Of a DNA stretch of 64,000 nt, positions 8,502 through 17,175 are shown in pieces. The position numbers and the translations under genes are program-made. Numbering within the stretch: position 1 is the first letter of the stretch; each line of letters starts with the position of its first letter. The stretch spans positions 496,001 to 560,000 of the forward strand of contig NZ_RYZR01000003.1 of the NCBI RefSeq assembly GCF_003977615.1, written 5' to 3'. The notes beneath the pieces were generated by a model. It was not told the DNA's origin, did not search any database, and saw only the letters and a list, made by a program, of their open reading frames with translations. The stretch is from Dyella dinghuensis. GTDB taxonomy: Bacteria > Pseudomonadota > Gammaproteobacteria > Xanthomonadales > Rhodanobacteraceae.

Positions 8502-11102
8502 TCAAGCTGGCAAACGGTCCTCGATGCCGGACAGCAAGCGCTCACGTTCGCTCAGCAAGCGCTCGAAACTGCTTTGGGGCAAGGGCCGGCAGAACAGGTA
8601 GCCCTGCAATTCATCGCAATTGTTGGTGCGAAGAAATTGCAGATGCTGTTCGATTTCCACACCTTCGGCCACCACACCACGCTTCAACCGGTGCGCCATT
8701 TCGATGGTCGCGCGGACAATGGCCTCATCATCCGGATCGACGCCGATATTGCGCACGAAGCTTTGATCGATCTTGATGCGATCGGCCGGCAGCTTGCGCA
8801 GATAGTCCAGCGATGCCGCGCCCGTACCGAAATCGTCGATGGCGATATGACAACCCTGACGATGCAGCTTCTGCATGTTTTCCATCAGGTTCGGGGCCGC
8901 CTTGATGCTGATGCTTTCCGTCACTTCCAGTTCGAGCAATCCAGGTTCGAGCCCCGTTTCCTGCAATACCTCGGCAACGAGTTCGGAGAGATCGGGCTGC
9001 ATCAACTGCACGGCAGAAAGATTGACGCCAAGCCGCAGGCGCAAACCGAAGCGGTCCTCCCAGATCTTCGCCTGTTTGCATGCCGTGCGCAGAACCCATT
9101 CGCCGATCGATACGATGAGGCCCGTTTCTTCGGCCAACGGAATGAAAAATCCTGGGCCGATATTGCCGAGCTCGGGATGCTCCCAGCGAAGCAACGCCTC
9201 CATGCCGACGATGTCTTCGCTGGTCGCGTTGATCTGCGGCTGATAGAAGACACGCAGCTCGCCATTGCCTTCGGCATGGCGAAGCCGTGCTTTCAACGCG
9301 GCATTCTGTTGTTCTTGCGCGGGACTGACGTCGTACACGCGATAGTTGTTGCGCCCCATGCTCTTGGCCGCATACATCGCTTCGTCCGCATGCTTGAGCA
9401 GGGTTTCCGCGTCAGGGGCATCTTCCGGGAAGAAGCTGATACCGATGGACGCGGTAACCTGTATCTCCGGACCGTCTTCCAGATGCAGCGGTGCATCCAT
9501 CAACTGCACGATCTTGTCGGCGACGCGCATCACGTCATCCGTCTTCACGATATGCCGAAGCACGATGGTGAATTCGTCGCCGGCATATCGTGCGACCGTG
9601 TCGGACGCACGAACGCTGCTGCGAAGGCGCTGCGTTACCGCAACGAGCACCTGATCGCCCACTGCGTGACCAAGCGTATCGTTGATGAACTTGAAACGGT
9701 CCAGGTCGACGAACAGCACCGCAAACGTTTCGCCCGTGCGATTGGCTTCGCGAATGATGGTGTCGAGGCGGTCGTTGAACAGCAGACGGTTTGGCAATCC
9801 CGTCAGCGCATCCAACAAGCCTTCCGCTCGCCCCTGTTCGCGCGTGCGACGCAGCTCGAGCATGTGCGCAAAATGCGCCGCCGAGCAGTGCAGCACTGGC
9901 TCGAGAATTTCCGGCTCGGCGAAGGGATTGCGACTGCCTGCGAGCAACGCACCGAGCACATTGCGTCGTTCGTCAAGTAGTGGCAGACCGACAAATCCGC
10001 GCAGACCCAACTGACCAATCAATGGATCGACATCCGCAAGACGTCGCGCATCGTTCGGATGCATGAGCGTGCGGCCGCCCAGCACAAGCCGCAACGAACT
10101 CTGCAGTTGCGGTCCGGGCCATACCTGCTCGTCACCGCGCCAGCGCTGCACGACCTGTACCGGAACGCTGCTTTCCTCCGGCCGCGCCGACCACACGGCG
10201 AGGTAATCCATACCCATTTCATCGAGCAGCAATTGTGCGGTGTCTTTGATGCCCGCATCGTCGTGACTGCCGCTGAACAAACGCGCCAGCAAGGTCAACG
10301 CAACCGCAGGGCGCACGCCGGCAAGATCGCTGCGGAACTGCAGTGCAATCAAGTCGCGGCCGTTCTGCTGCACACGGCGCGCGCTTGCTTCGCCTGTGTC
10401 ATGTCCTCGGATCGATTTGCGCTGAGCGGCGAGCCATCGGCGATCGGCATCGGCAAAGGCCTTGTCCATGCTGACGCTTTCAAACGACAGCACTTCGCTC
10501 AAGCTCAGGCTGGTCAACACACTGTTGGCCAAACCGCTGTGCCGCATGTACGCGGGACTGGCCTCGACAACGCGCTGCGCCAGCGGATCAATGATGAGCC
10601 AGTCGCCGTCGCCGTCTTCAAAGACAAAACGGTAGTCGCCGCCCGATGGACGTGCAGGCGATGCACTTACTGCCTTGCTGACCGGCTTTTCTTCGACGGC
10701 CGCTACGGCTTCAACCGTACCGCCTTGCAACTGTTGCCAACGCGGGATCAGCTCGGTACCGACTTGCGATGCGTAAAGCCAGCCACCCACCACCGCCGGC
10801 AATTGCGTAGGTTTGATGGTGGCGTCATCGATCAGCACAGCGAGAATCGGCGCGTCCGTACACGGCGGCAGCAAACGCAACTGTTCGCACAACGTCAGAC
10901 TCGAACGGCCATCGCCATCGAAGGCCACGACAATCAAAGCGAGCGGCTCGCGCCCTTCCAGCAAAATGGCGGCATGCGTGGTATCGCGCGCGGAATGAAT
11001 CGGCGGATGCCCTTGACCATCGAGCACATCGAACAGCTCGCGGCGCAGTTCGCGCTGCGACGCGACCAGCAAGATGCCCCCTTTGAACACCGGCGCGGTC
11101 AC
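8502..11102 (-). CDS. Multidomain c-di-GMP protein (REC-like, PAS, GAF, GGDEF, EAL)
   Basis: A soluble 866-residue protein. Residues 1-125 look like a degenerate response-regulator fold. A PAS-like region (about 160-260) and a GAF-like region (about 275-415) follow. The GGDEF domain carries RYAGDEF, with an RxxD inhibitory site (RASD) five residues before it. The C-terminal EAL domain has EALLRW, NLSAVQL, EVTES, DDFGTG, KIDQSFV and VAEGVE, the full set for phosphodiesterase activity. AGDEF is a tolerated variant of GGDEF, so both activities are possible. The GTG start at 11102 overlaps the stop of the upstream gene (GTGA), indicating coupled expression. The signal sensed cannot be read from the sequence. 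Confidence 0.92.
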   Translation of the reverse strand: MTAPVFKGGILLVASQRELRRELFDVLDGQGHPPIHSARDTTHAAILLEGREPLALIVVAFDGDGRSSLTLCEQLRLLPPCTDAPILAVLIDDATIKPTQLPAVVGGWLYASQVGTELIPRWQQLQGGTVEAVAAVEEKPVSKAVSASPARPSGGDYRFVFEDGDGDWLIIDPLAQRVVEASPAYMRHSGLANSVLTSLSLSEVLSFESVSMDKAFADADRRWLAAQRKSIRGHDTGEASARRVQQNGRDLIALQFRSDLAGVRPAVALTLLARLFSGSHDDAGIKDTAQLLLDEMGMDYLAVWSARPEESSVPVQVVQRWRGDEQVWPGPQLQSSLRLVLGGRTLMHPNDARRLADVDPLIGQLGLRGFVGLPLLDERRNVLGALLAGSRNPFAEPEILEPVLHCSAAHFAHMLELRRTREQGRAEGLLDALTGLPNRLLFNDRLDTIIREANRTGETFAVLFVDLDRFKFINDTLGHAVGDQVLVAVTQRLRSSVRASDTVARYAGDEFTIVLRHIVKTDDVMRVADKIVQLMDAPLHLEDGPEIQVTASIGISFFPEDAPDAETLLKHADEAMYAAKSMGRNNYRVYDVSPAQEQQNAALKARLRHAEGNGELRVFYQPQINATSEDIVGMEALLRWEHPELGNIGPGFFIPLAEETGLIVSIGEWVLRTACKQAKIWEDRFGLRLRLGVNLSAVQLMQPDLSELVAEVLQETGLEPGLLELEVTESISIKAAPNLMENMQKLHRQGCHIAIDDFGTGAASLDYLRKLPADRIKIDQSFVRNIGVDPDDEAIVRATIEMAHRLKRGVVAEGVEIEQHLQFLRTNNCDELQGYLFCRPLPQSSFERLLSERERLLSGIEDRLPA

Positions 11103-11650
11103 AGTAGCCAGCGCCCGTCGCGCAAACGCGGACGTTGCGCTACTTGGGACGTGCTGCTCAGACGCACAGCGACATCGTCGAGGCTCGCCGTCAAAGCGGG
11201 CGCAGCATCCAGAAGCACCACACGCCGCACATGTCCTGCCGGTGCGCGCGCGAGTTGGCGCAGCAACGTGCTATCCATGGCGGACATGGGCAGCGGAAAA
11301 CGCTCGAACAGATATACGCCGAAGTGGATGCTCTGCTGCACGTAGCGCAGTGCATTACCCAATCGTTGCGAGCCAGGTATGCGCGCATGATGCGCTTCGC
11401 GCAAATTCGCCATGCCGCTTTCATGTTGCCAGACGTAAACAGACTGACCGTTGTTGCGGGCAATGGCACGAAACTGTTCGATCAGCACGGCGGTGTCTTC
11501 GTGCTCAAGCACGACCAACCCTCCGGGCGCTGTCAGAACGCGCTCGTAGATGTCGCTGCCGGCAAGCGGCGAAGGAGCCAGAAGGGAAGCCATAATGCCC
11601 GAGGTCAGTAAACGCTCCTCTAGCGTCACCCGCCCTTGCGCCAAGCGCAA
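11099..11650 (-). CDS. Conserved protein of unknown function coupled to the GGDEF/EAL gene
   Basis: A 183-residue protein not recognised with certainty. It has no signal peptide. Its pattern (GGLVVLEHEDTAVLIEQF, then SVYVWQHESGMANL, then IHFGVYLFERFPLPM and HVRRVVLLDA) has the order of strands and helices seen in the N-terminal domain that precedes the AAA+ module of Ycf46-like proteins, but no ATPase domain follows. The start could be the ATG at 11650 or the later ATG at residue 20 (MASLLAPSPL). Its stop overlaps the GTG of the c-di-GMP protein by four bases, so it may act on or sense for that enzyme (inference). Confidence 0.7.
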   Translation of the reverse strand: MRLAQGRVTLEERLLTSGIMASLLAPSPLAGSDIYERVLTAPGGLVVLEHEDTAVLIEQFRAIARNNGQSVYVWQHESGMANLREAHHARIPGSQRLGNALRYVQQSIHFGVYLFERFPLPMSAMDSTLLRQLARAPAGHVRRVVLLDAAPALTASLDDVAVRLSSTSQVAQRPRLRDGRWLL

Positions 11651-11781
11651 TAGTCAAAATGCTGTGACGTGACGCACGCTACACCCTGATTGCGGCAGTG
11701 CGGCAAGCCAACGTCAGCGTCTCGCAATCATCGCTGCGGGACGGTATGGTGAGGCCTTCCCATGGCCATACCCCTATCCCC

Positions 11782-13857
11782 ATGTTCGAAGGACTGCGCT
11801 TCAATCATTGGAAAACGAGCCTGGACGACAGCGGCATCGTCACGCTGACCCTCGACCGCGCCAACAGCAGCGTCAATGCCATTTCCCGCGAGGTATTGGA
11901 CGAACTGGGCCAGATCGTCGAACGACTGGCTATCGAAAAGCCCGCTGGCGTGATCATCCATTCCGCCAAGGCGAATGGTTTTGCCGTGGGGGCGGACATC
12001 AAGGAGTTCGTCGAATACGCCAAACGCGGGAGCGTGCAGGAAAATATCGAGAACGGTCAGCGGGTTTACGAATCGCTGGCGCGTCTTCCCTGCCCGACCG
12101 TAGCGGCCATCCATGGCGCCTGCATGGGTGGCGGGACGGAATTGATTCTGGCCTGCCGTCAACGCATTGCCACCGATGACGACAAGACCCGCATCGGATT
12201 GCCCGAAGTGATGTTGGGCATTCATCCCGGCTGGGGTGGATCGGCGCGTTTGCCGCGGCTGATCGGCGCTCCGGAAGCGTTGCCCGTCATGCTCACTGGT
12301 AAAGCGCTATCCGCACGGCGCGCCAAGAGCCTGGGCGTGGTCGATCGATTGGCTCGCCCGGAAGAACTGCTGCCTGAAGCACGCGCATTGCTACGCCACC
12401 CGCATGCCCGTCCGTTTGCACAGCGCGCCACCGCATGGGTAACCAATACGTGGCTGGCGCGGCAAATTCTTGCGCCCATGGTGATCAAACAAACGGCGGC
12501 CAAGGTACGCAAGGAACATTACCCTGCACCTTTCGCGCTCATCGACGTTTGGAAGCGCGGCGGCAGCAGCATCCAGCAACGCTTGAAACTTGAAGCGCGT
12601 TCTGTCGCCAAGCTTACGGAAACGCCGACGGCGCACAACCTCATCCGCATCTTCTTTCTGCAGGAACGGCTCAAAGGTCAAGGCAGCGGTGTTGATCCGG
12701 AGATTCGCCATGTGCACGTTGTCGGCGCGGGTGTCATGGGCGGCGACATTGCAGCCTGGGCTGCATTCAAGGGTTTCGATGTCACTCTGCAAGATCGCGA
12801 GATGAAATACATCCAGCCCGCACTCGATCGCGCGCAGGCACTTTACGAGAAGAAGCTCAAAACACCGGAAAAGGTGGAACAGGCGCGCAAGCGGTTGCGT
12901 GCGGATGTCGAAGGCACGGGCATGGCCCAAGCCGACCTTGCGATCGAAGCGATCTTCGAGAACGCCGAAGCGAAAGAGGCGTTGTACGCAACGATCGAAC
13001 CGCAATTTACGGGTGACGAAATTCTCGCGACCAATACATCCTCCATTCCTTTGGATGAATTGCGCAAAGGATTAAAGGCGCCGAAACGTTTCCTGGGACT
13101 GCATTTCTTCAACCCCGTTGCACAAATGCCGCTGGTCGAAGTCGTGCGTCATGATGAACTCGATCCGGCCATCGAAAAACGCGCGCTGGCATTTTGCAAA
13201 GCAATTGGAAAATTGCCTGTCGCCGTCAAGGGAACGCCGGGCTTTCTGGTCAACCGCATCTTGATGCCGTATCTGCTCGAAGCGCTGCGCCTTTACAACG
13301 AAGGCGTGCCCGGCCCAGTGTTGGATAAACAGGCCAAAGCGTTCGGCATGCCTATGGGTCCGATCGAACTGGCCGATACGGTTGGCCTGGACGTTTGCGC
13401 GTCGGTCGGCAAAGAGCTGGCGCCATTCCTTGGTCTGGAGCTTCCGCCGGGTCTGGAAGACAAACTGGAACCCGGCAAACGTGGCAAGAAAGACGGCCAA
13501 GGCCTCTATACGTGGCACGACGGCAAGCCGCAGAAACCGGAAGTCGATGCCGATTACACGCCACCGCCGGACCTGCAAGACCGCATGATTCTTTCGATGG
13601 TGAACGAGGCCGTTGCCTGTCTCGGAGACGGCGTTGTCGACGATGCCGATCTTCTCGACGCCGGCGTGATTTTCGGTACCGGCTTTGCACCTTTCCGCGG
13701 CGGCCCGATCCAATACGTACGTACTGAGGGCGTAGATGCGATTCGCCAGAAGCTCGAGGCACTGTCCAAACGCTACGGCGAACGTTTCACGCCAAAGAAC
13801 GGTTGGGATCATCCCGCTCTGAAACAGAACGGATTCGATTTTCCGACCGGCAGCTGA
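11782..13857 (+). CDS. FadJ-like enoyl-CoA hydratase/3-hydroxyacyl-CoA dehydrogenase
   Basis: A 691-residue fusion for two beta-oxidation steps. The N-terminal crotonase domain has GGGTELILACR and GLPEVMLGIHPGWGG with the two catalytic glutamates. It is joined to a 3-hydroxyacyl-CoA dehydrogenase whose Rossmann motif is VVGAGVMGGDIAAW, with the HFFNPVAQMPLVE signature. The C-terminal dehydrogenase domain follows. The ATG at 11782 (MFEGLRFNHW) fits relatives; an ATG at 11746 behind GGGACGG would add 12 residues. No thiolase gene is adjacent, so it is not the usual fadBA pair. It is divergent from the c-di-GMP gene pair. Confidence 0.93.
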   Translation: MFEGLRFNHWKTSLDDSGIVTLTLDRANSSVNAISREVLDELGQIVERLAIEKPAGVIIHSAKANGFAVGADIKEFVEYAKRGSVQENIENGQRVYESLARLPCPTVAAIHGACMGGGTELILACRQRIATDDDKTRIGLPEVMLGIHPGWGGSARLPRLIGAPEALPVMLTGKALSARRAKSLGVVDRLARPEELLPEARALLRHPHARPFAQRATAWVTNTWLARQILAPMVIKQTAAKVRKEHYPAPFALIDVWKRGGSSIQQRLKLEARSVAKLTETPTAHNLIRIFFLQERLKGQGSGVDPEIRHVHVVGAGVMGGDIAAWAAFKGFDVTLQDREMKYIQPALDRAQALYEKKLKTPEKVEQARKRLRADVEGTGMAQADLAIEAIFENAEAKEALYATIEPQFTGDEILATNTSSIPLDELRKGLKAPKRFLGLHFFNPVAQMPLVEVVRHDELDPAIEKRALAFCKAIGKLPVAVKGTPGFLVNRILMPYLLEALRLYNEGVPGPVLDKQAKAFGMPMGPIELADTVGLDVCASVGKELAPFLGLELPPGLEDKLEPGKRGKKDGQGLYTWHDGKPQKPEVDADYTPPPDLQDRMILSMVNEAVACLGDGVVDDADLLDAGVIFGTGFAPFRGGPIQYVRTEGVDAIRQKLEALSKRYGERFTPKNGWDHPALKQNGFDFPTGS

Positions 13858-13875
13858 TGCCGCGCAGATGAAAAT

Positions 13876-13904
13876 GAAGAAGGCGCCCTACGGCGCCTTC
13901 TTTC
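13876..13904. terminator. Bidirectional terminator between convergent genes
   Basis: A perfect 11-bp stem (13877-13887 with 13892-13902), CTAC loop, with A-rich sequence before and T-rich sequence after. It can end both the FadJ-like gene (plus) and the ugd-slyX-DUF2058 operon (minus). Confidence 0.85.
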
Positions 13905-13906
13905 AT

Positions 13907-14470
13907 TCACCACATCAGATCGTCGGGAACGCCGTCTTCCCCGACTCCACCACTGGCCGAAGGATCGACCAGCAACGCGACGAGGTGCGGATCAATCGCG
14001 CGGATCTGTTCGGCGGTCGATTGTGCGACCAGCACATAACGTCCGGCGTTCTGGATAACGCCTAACTTACCGGCATTGAGTTCGGCCAGTTGCGCCGCAT
14101 CGACGTAAAGCCGGCGAATCTTCCCACCGTATTCGAAGTGACGAACCTGATCGGCATCGGCCTTGTTCAGCGCGTTTCCTTCGAGCAATTGCTGGACCTT
14201 GGCCTTGCGTTCGCGCTTCAGGCGCGCCTGTTCAGCCGATTCCTGCTCGGCGCGCTTGCGCTCGTTGGCTTCCGTTTGCGCGCGGATGGCGTACGCCTTG
14301 GCGAGATCGATCTCTTCCTGCGTGCGCGCAGGTTTGGGCTTGTGATGCTGCGGCTTGCCCTTGCCGGGCGGCGGCGTCTGTCTGACGGGAGGCTGCTGCT
14401 GGCGCTTCTCGTCCTTGAGCTGTTTGACGATGCCGCTCTTGAGCAGCTGATCTCGTAGTGAATCGACCAT
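13907..14470 (-). CDS. DUF2058 family protein (YaiL-like)
   Basis: A 187-residue protein from the ATG at 14470 (MVDSLRDQLLKSGIVKQLKD), the standard DUF2058 start. The N-terminal half is highly charged and rich in Lys, Gln and Pro. It is followed by a coiled-coil stretch of Ala, Glu and Arg (about residues 65-105). The C-terminal part contains the family core (FEYGGKIRRLYVDAAQ, GRYVLV). It resembles E. coli YaiL, a soluble protein of uncertain role. It is the last gene of ugd-slyX-DUF2058 and ends at a strong terminator. Confidence 0.88.
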   Translation of the reverse strand: MVDSLRDQLLKSGIVKQLKDEKRQQQPPVRQTPPPGKGKPQHHKPKPARTQEEIDLAKAYAIRAQTEANERKRAEQESAEQARLKRERKAKVQQLLEGNALNKADADQVRHFEYGGKIRRLYVDAAQLAELNAGKLGVIQNAGRYVLVAQSTAEQIRAIDPHLVALLVDPSASGGVGEDGVPDDLMW

Positions 14471-14498
14471 GATCAAATCCGAAATTTCGTAGTGCGTT

Positions 14499-14711
14499 TC
14501 AATAGTGCGGCGGTGGAGGTTCGCTATGCGGGTCGTGACCTTGACCGGTTCGCACCGTAGCAAGTTCACTGCGCAGGTCGCGAATCATGCGCTCAAGCGT
14601 CGCAATCCGCACGGACTGGTCGGCGTCGGCAGTAACGAGCGCCTGCACAGCATCATCGATGAAAGCCAGCTTCACTTCCAACTCGGTGAGGCGTTGTTCG
14701 TAATCGCTCAT
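14499..14711 (-). CDS. slyX: SlyX family protein
   Basis: A 70-residue protein starting [19 protein letters not shown] and ending with the Pro-rich tail PPPPHY typical of SlyX. The middle is a short coiled coil. Function is unknown. The ATG overlaps the ugd stop (ATGA), so it is translated with ugd; DUF2058 follows after 28 bases. Family assignment is firm; physiological role is not. Confidence 0.92.
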   Translation of the reverse strand: MSDYEQRLTELEVKLAFIDDAVQALVTADADQSVRIATLERMIRDLRSELATVRTGQGHDPHSEPPPPHY

Positions 14712-16057
14712 GATTGATCGGTGCGCAAAACGCTACGGCCACGGCCAATGCCGTAATACGCCAACCCGGCTTCTTCAACCACAGCGGGCTCATAAAGATT
14801 GCGCCCGTCAAAAATGACCGGCTCCTTCAACGCCGCACGAATGCGTGCAAAATCCGGGCTGCGGAACGCCTTCCATTCCGTGATGATCGCCAGCGCATCG
14901 GCGCCGTCCAGCGCCTGATACGCGCTATCGCACAACACCAGATCGTTACGATCGCCATACACACGATGCGTTTCGTGACGCGCCTGGGGATCGTAAGCCC
15001 GCACGGTCGCACCAGCTTCCCACAGCGCTTCCATCAAGCGGCGGCTGGACGCTTCGCGCATGTCGTCGGTGTTGGGCTTGAACGCGAGTCCCCACAGTGC
15101 AATCGTGCGGCCACGCACGTCGCCATTGAAGTAGTGCGAGATGAAGTCGAACAGTTTGGTCTTCTGATCGTGGTTAACGGCTTCCACTGCACCAAGCAAA
15201 CGTGCCGGATACCCTACGCCACGCGCCGTGCGCTCGAGCGCCTGCACATCCTTGGGGAAACACGAGCCGCCGTAACCGGCGCCGGGATAGATGAAATGGT
15301 AGCCAATGCGCGGATCGGAACCGATGCCCTGACGCACAAGCTCGATATCCGCTCCCACGAGTTCGGCGATATTGGCGATTTCGTTCATGAAACTGATCTT
15401 GGTCGCCAGCATCGCGTTGGCGGCGTACTTGGTCAGCTCCGCCGAACGCACATCCATCACCACGGTACGGTCATGGTTGCGGTTGAAAGGCGCGTACAAC
15501 TTTCGCAGCATGCCAGTCGCGCGCTCACTCGAACTGCCAATCACCAGGCGATCCGGACGCAGACAATCTTCCACCGCGTCGCCTTCTTTCAGGAATTCGG
15601 GATTGGACACGACATCGAATTCCACCTGCGCGCCGCGCGCAGAAAGCTCGGAAGCGACGGCTTTATGCACGCGATCTGCCGTGCCGACCGGCACCGTGGA
15701 TTTATTGACGATGACGGTGTAGCGGTCGAGATGGCGCCCAATCGATTGAGCGACGCCGAGCACGTATTTCAGATCGGCACTGCCATCCTCATCCGGCGGC
15801 GTTCCAACAGCGATGAAAATGATCTGTGCGTGCGCCACCGCCGCGGAGGCTTCGGTGGTGAATTCGAGCTGCCCATTGGCGTGATTGCGCCGCACGATGG
15901 GTTCGAGCCCTGGCTCGAAAATCGGAATTTCGCCGCGCTTCAAACGCTCGACTTTGCTCTCATCGATATCGACGCAGACGACGTGGTTGCCCATCTCGGC
16001 GAGGCAGGCACCGGTGACCAGACCCACATAACCGGTTCCAAAAATCGTGACTTTCAT
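14708..16057 (-). CDS. ugd: UDP-glucose 6-dehydrogenase
   Basis: A 449-residue enzyme oxidising UDP-glucose to UDP-glucuronate with NAD+, a precursor for exopolysaccharide and lipid A sugars. The N-terminal Rossmann motif is [17 protein letters not shown]. The catalytic cysteine is in [13 protein letters not shown] (about residue 260). The C-terminal UDP-binding domain contains [15 protein letters not shown]. Length and motifs are normal. It is the first gene of the ugd-slyX-DUF2058 operon on the minus strand. Confidence 0.97.
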   Translation of the reverse strand: MKVTIFGTGYVGLVTGACLAEMGNHVVCVDIDESKVERLKRGEIPIFEPGLEPIVRRNHANGQLEFTTEASAAVAHAQIIFIAVGTPPDEDGSADLKYVLGVAQSIGRHLDRYTVIVNKSTVPVGTADRVHKAVASELSARGAQVEFDVVSNPEFLKEGDAVEDCLRPDRLVIGSSSERATGMLRKLYAPFNRNHDRTVVMDVRSAELTKYAANAMLATKISFMNEIANIAELVGADIELVRQGIGSDPRIGYHFIYPGAGYGGSCFPKDVQALERTARGVGYPARLLGAVEAVNHDQKTKLFDFISHYFNGDVRGRTIALWGLAFKPNTDDMREASSRRLMEALWEAGATVRAYDPQARHETHRVYGDRNDLVLCDSAYQALDGADALAIITEWKAFRSPDFARIRAALKEPVIFDGRNLYEPAVVEEAGLAYYGIGRGRSVLRTDQS

Positions 16058-16154
16058 CGGATGGGATCACAACCTTGTTCGAAGCCGCCAATTCTAACAG
16101 GGCCTATAAGAAACCTCAGTGTCACCCGCAAAAGCGCTACATCGCACAACAAAA

Positions 16155-16180
16155 CAGGGCGCGAATTGCTTCGCGCCCTG
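16155..16180 (-). terminator. Terminator after the FKBP gene
   Basis: An 11-bp perfect stem (16155-16165 with 16170-16180), loop TTGC. On the minus strand it is followed by TTTTGTTG. It lies 30 bases after the FKBP stop. Confidence 0.85.
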
Positions 16181-16209
16181 CTCGTGTATCGCTTGCGACG
16201 TACCAGCGA

Positions 16210-17007
16210 TTACTGCTGGCCACCGCCTGCATCGCCACCACCCGGGGCACCGCCGCCCGGGGCACCACCGTCCTGTGCGCCCGCAGGCGTCGGACCGGTG
16301 CTGATCAGCGTGATGTCGAAAATCAGCGTTGCATTCGGTTCCGGGAAGCGCGACGGCTCCGAACCATAAGCGAGGCTCGCCGGAATGAACAGCTTGTAAT
16401 GGCCGCCAACCTGCATCAGCTGCAGACCTTCGCGGAAGCCCGGAATGACGTGGGCCAACGGAATCGAAACCGGGCCACCGTTCTGCTGCGAGCTGTCGAA
16501 CACGCGACCATCAACAAAGGTGCCGGTGTAGTTGATCTTGACCGTATCGTTCGGGCCCGGACGTGCGCCGGAACCTGCGGTAAGCACCTGGTACTGCAGA
16601 CCCGAGGCCGTCACCTTCACGCCCGAAACCGACTTGTTCTTTGCGAGGAACGCAGTGCCTGCAGCCTGGTTCTTGGCCGATTCGGCGTCGAACTCAGCCT
16701 TGGCCTTGGCCTGCATTTCCGTCATGAACTCTTTCCACGTGGCCTGTGCCTGCGCATCGGACATGTTCGGCTTCTGACCGTTCAGCGCGGCTGTCACAGC
16801 CTGGCCGACGACAGCCGGGTCTACGTTCTGGCGGATAACGCCAGGGATCGAACCCACCATCTGATAGCCAAGGATCTGGCTGGCTTGAGCTTTGTTGGCA
16901 ACCGGGGCGGCTGCGGAGCTCGATGTCTGGGCCTGCGCGCCAGCGGTGATACCCAGCGCAACGGCCAGGGCGGCCGCAGTCAGCGTGGGTCGCAGAAAAT
17001 GCTTCAT
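16210..17007 (-). CDS. Periplasmic FKBP-type peptidyl-prolyl isomerase (FkpA/Mip-like)
   Basis: A 265-residue protein with a Sec signal peptide (cleavage likely after AGAQA, residue 26). An N-terminal dimerisation domain with a long helix follows (about residues 35-130). The FKBP domain (about 140-240) has YTGTFVDGRVFDSS and HVIPGFREGLQLM. The C-terminus is an unusual tail of repeated Gly-Gly-Ala-Pro-Gly units ending GGGQQ. It catalyses prolyl isomerisation and acts as a chaperone in the periplasm. A possible sigma-E promoter lies 115 bases upstream (17122-17147). Confidence 0.93.
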   Translation of the reverse strand: MKHFLRPTLTAAALAVALGITAGAQAQTSSSAAAPVANKAQASQILGYQMVGSIPGVIRQNVDPAVVGQAVTAALNGQKPNMSDAQAQATWKEFMTEMQAKAKAEFDAESAKNQAAGTAFLAKNKSVSGVKVTASGLQYQVLTAGSGARPGPNDTVKINYTGTFVDGRVFDSSQQNGGPVSIPLAHVIPGFREGLQLMQVGGHYKLFIPASLAYGSEPSRFPEPNATLIFDITLISTGPTPAGAQDGGAPGGGAPGGGDAGGGQQ

Positions 17008-17121
17008 TTGGAAATCCCTCGTGTATTGGATATGCCGGCGTGCCGGTCGGACCTCCCCCGAATGGAGGCTGGCCTCGCATTGTGCGGTGTCATGTCCGGT
17101 CTTGGCAACGACGTTCAGGTA

Positions 17122-17147
17122 ATGACCATCAGCCCGGATAAAGGTTC
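17122..17147 (-). promoter_or_regulatory. Candidate sigma-E promoter for the FKBP gene
   Basis: On the minus strand GAACCT (17147-17142), a 15-base spacer and GTCAT (17126-17122) resemble the sigma-E consensus with one mismatch in each element. E. coli fkpA is a known sigma-E target. Weak match, so treat as a candidate. Confidence 0.3.
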
Positions 17148-17175
17148 ACCGCTGCGATTGTGCTCAACTTCTCAT

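Noticed and set aside
8433-9980. 515-codon open frame opposite the GGDEF/EAL gene
   Set aside because: Shadow of the EAL and GGDEF coding sequence; no ribosome site and no family features.
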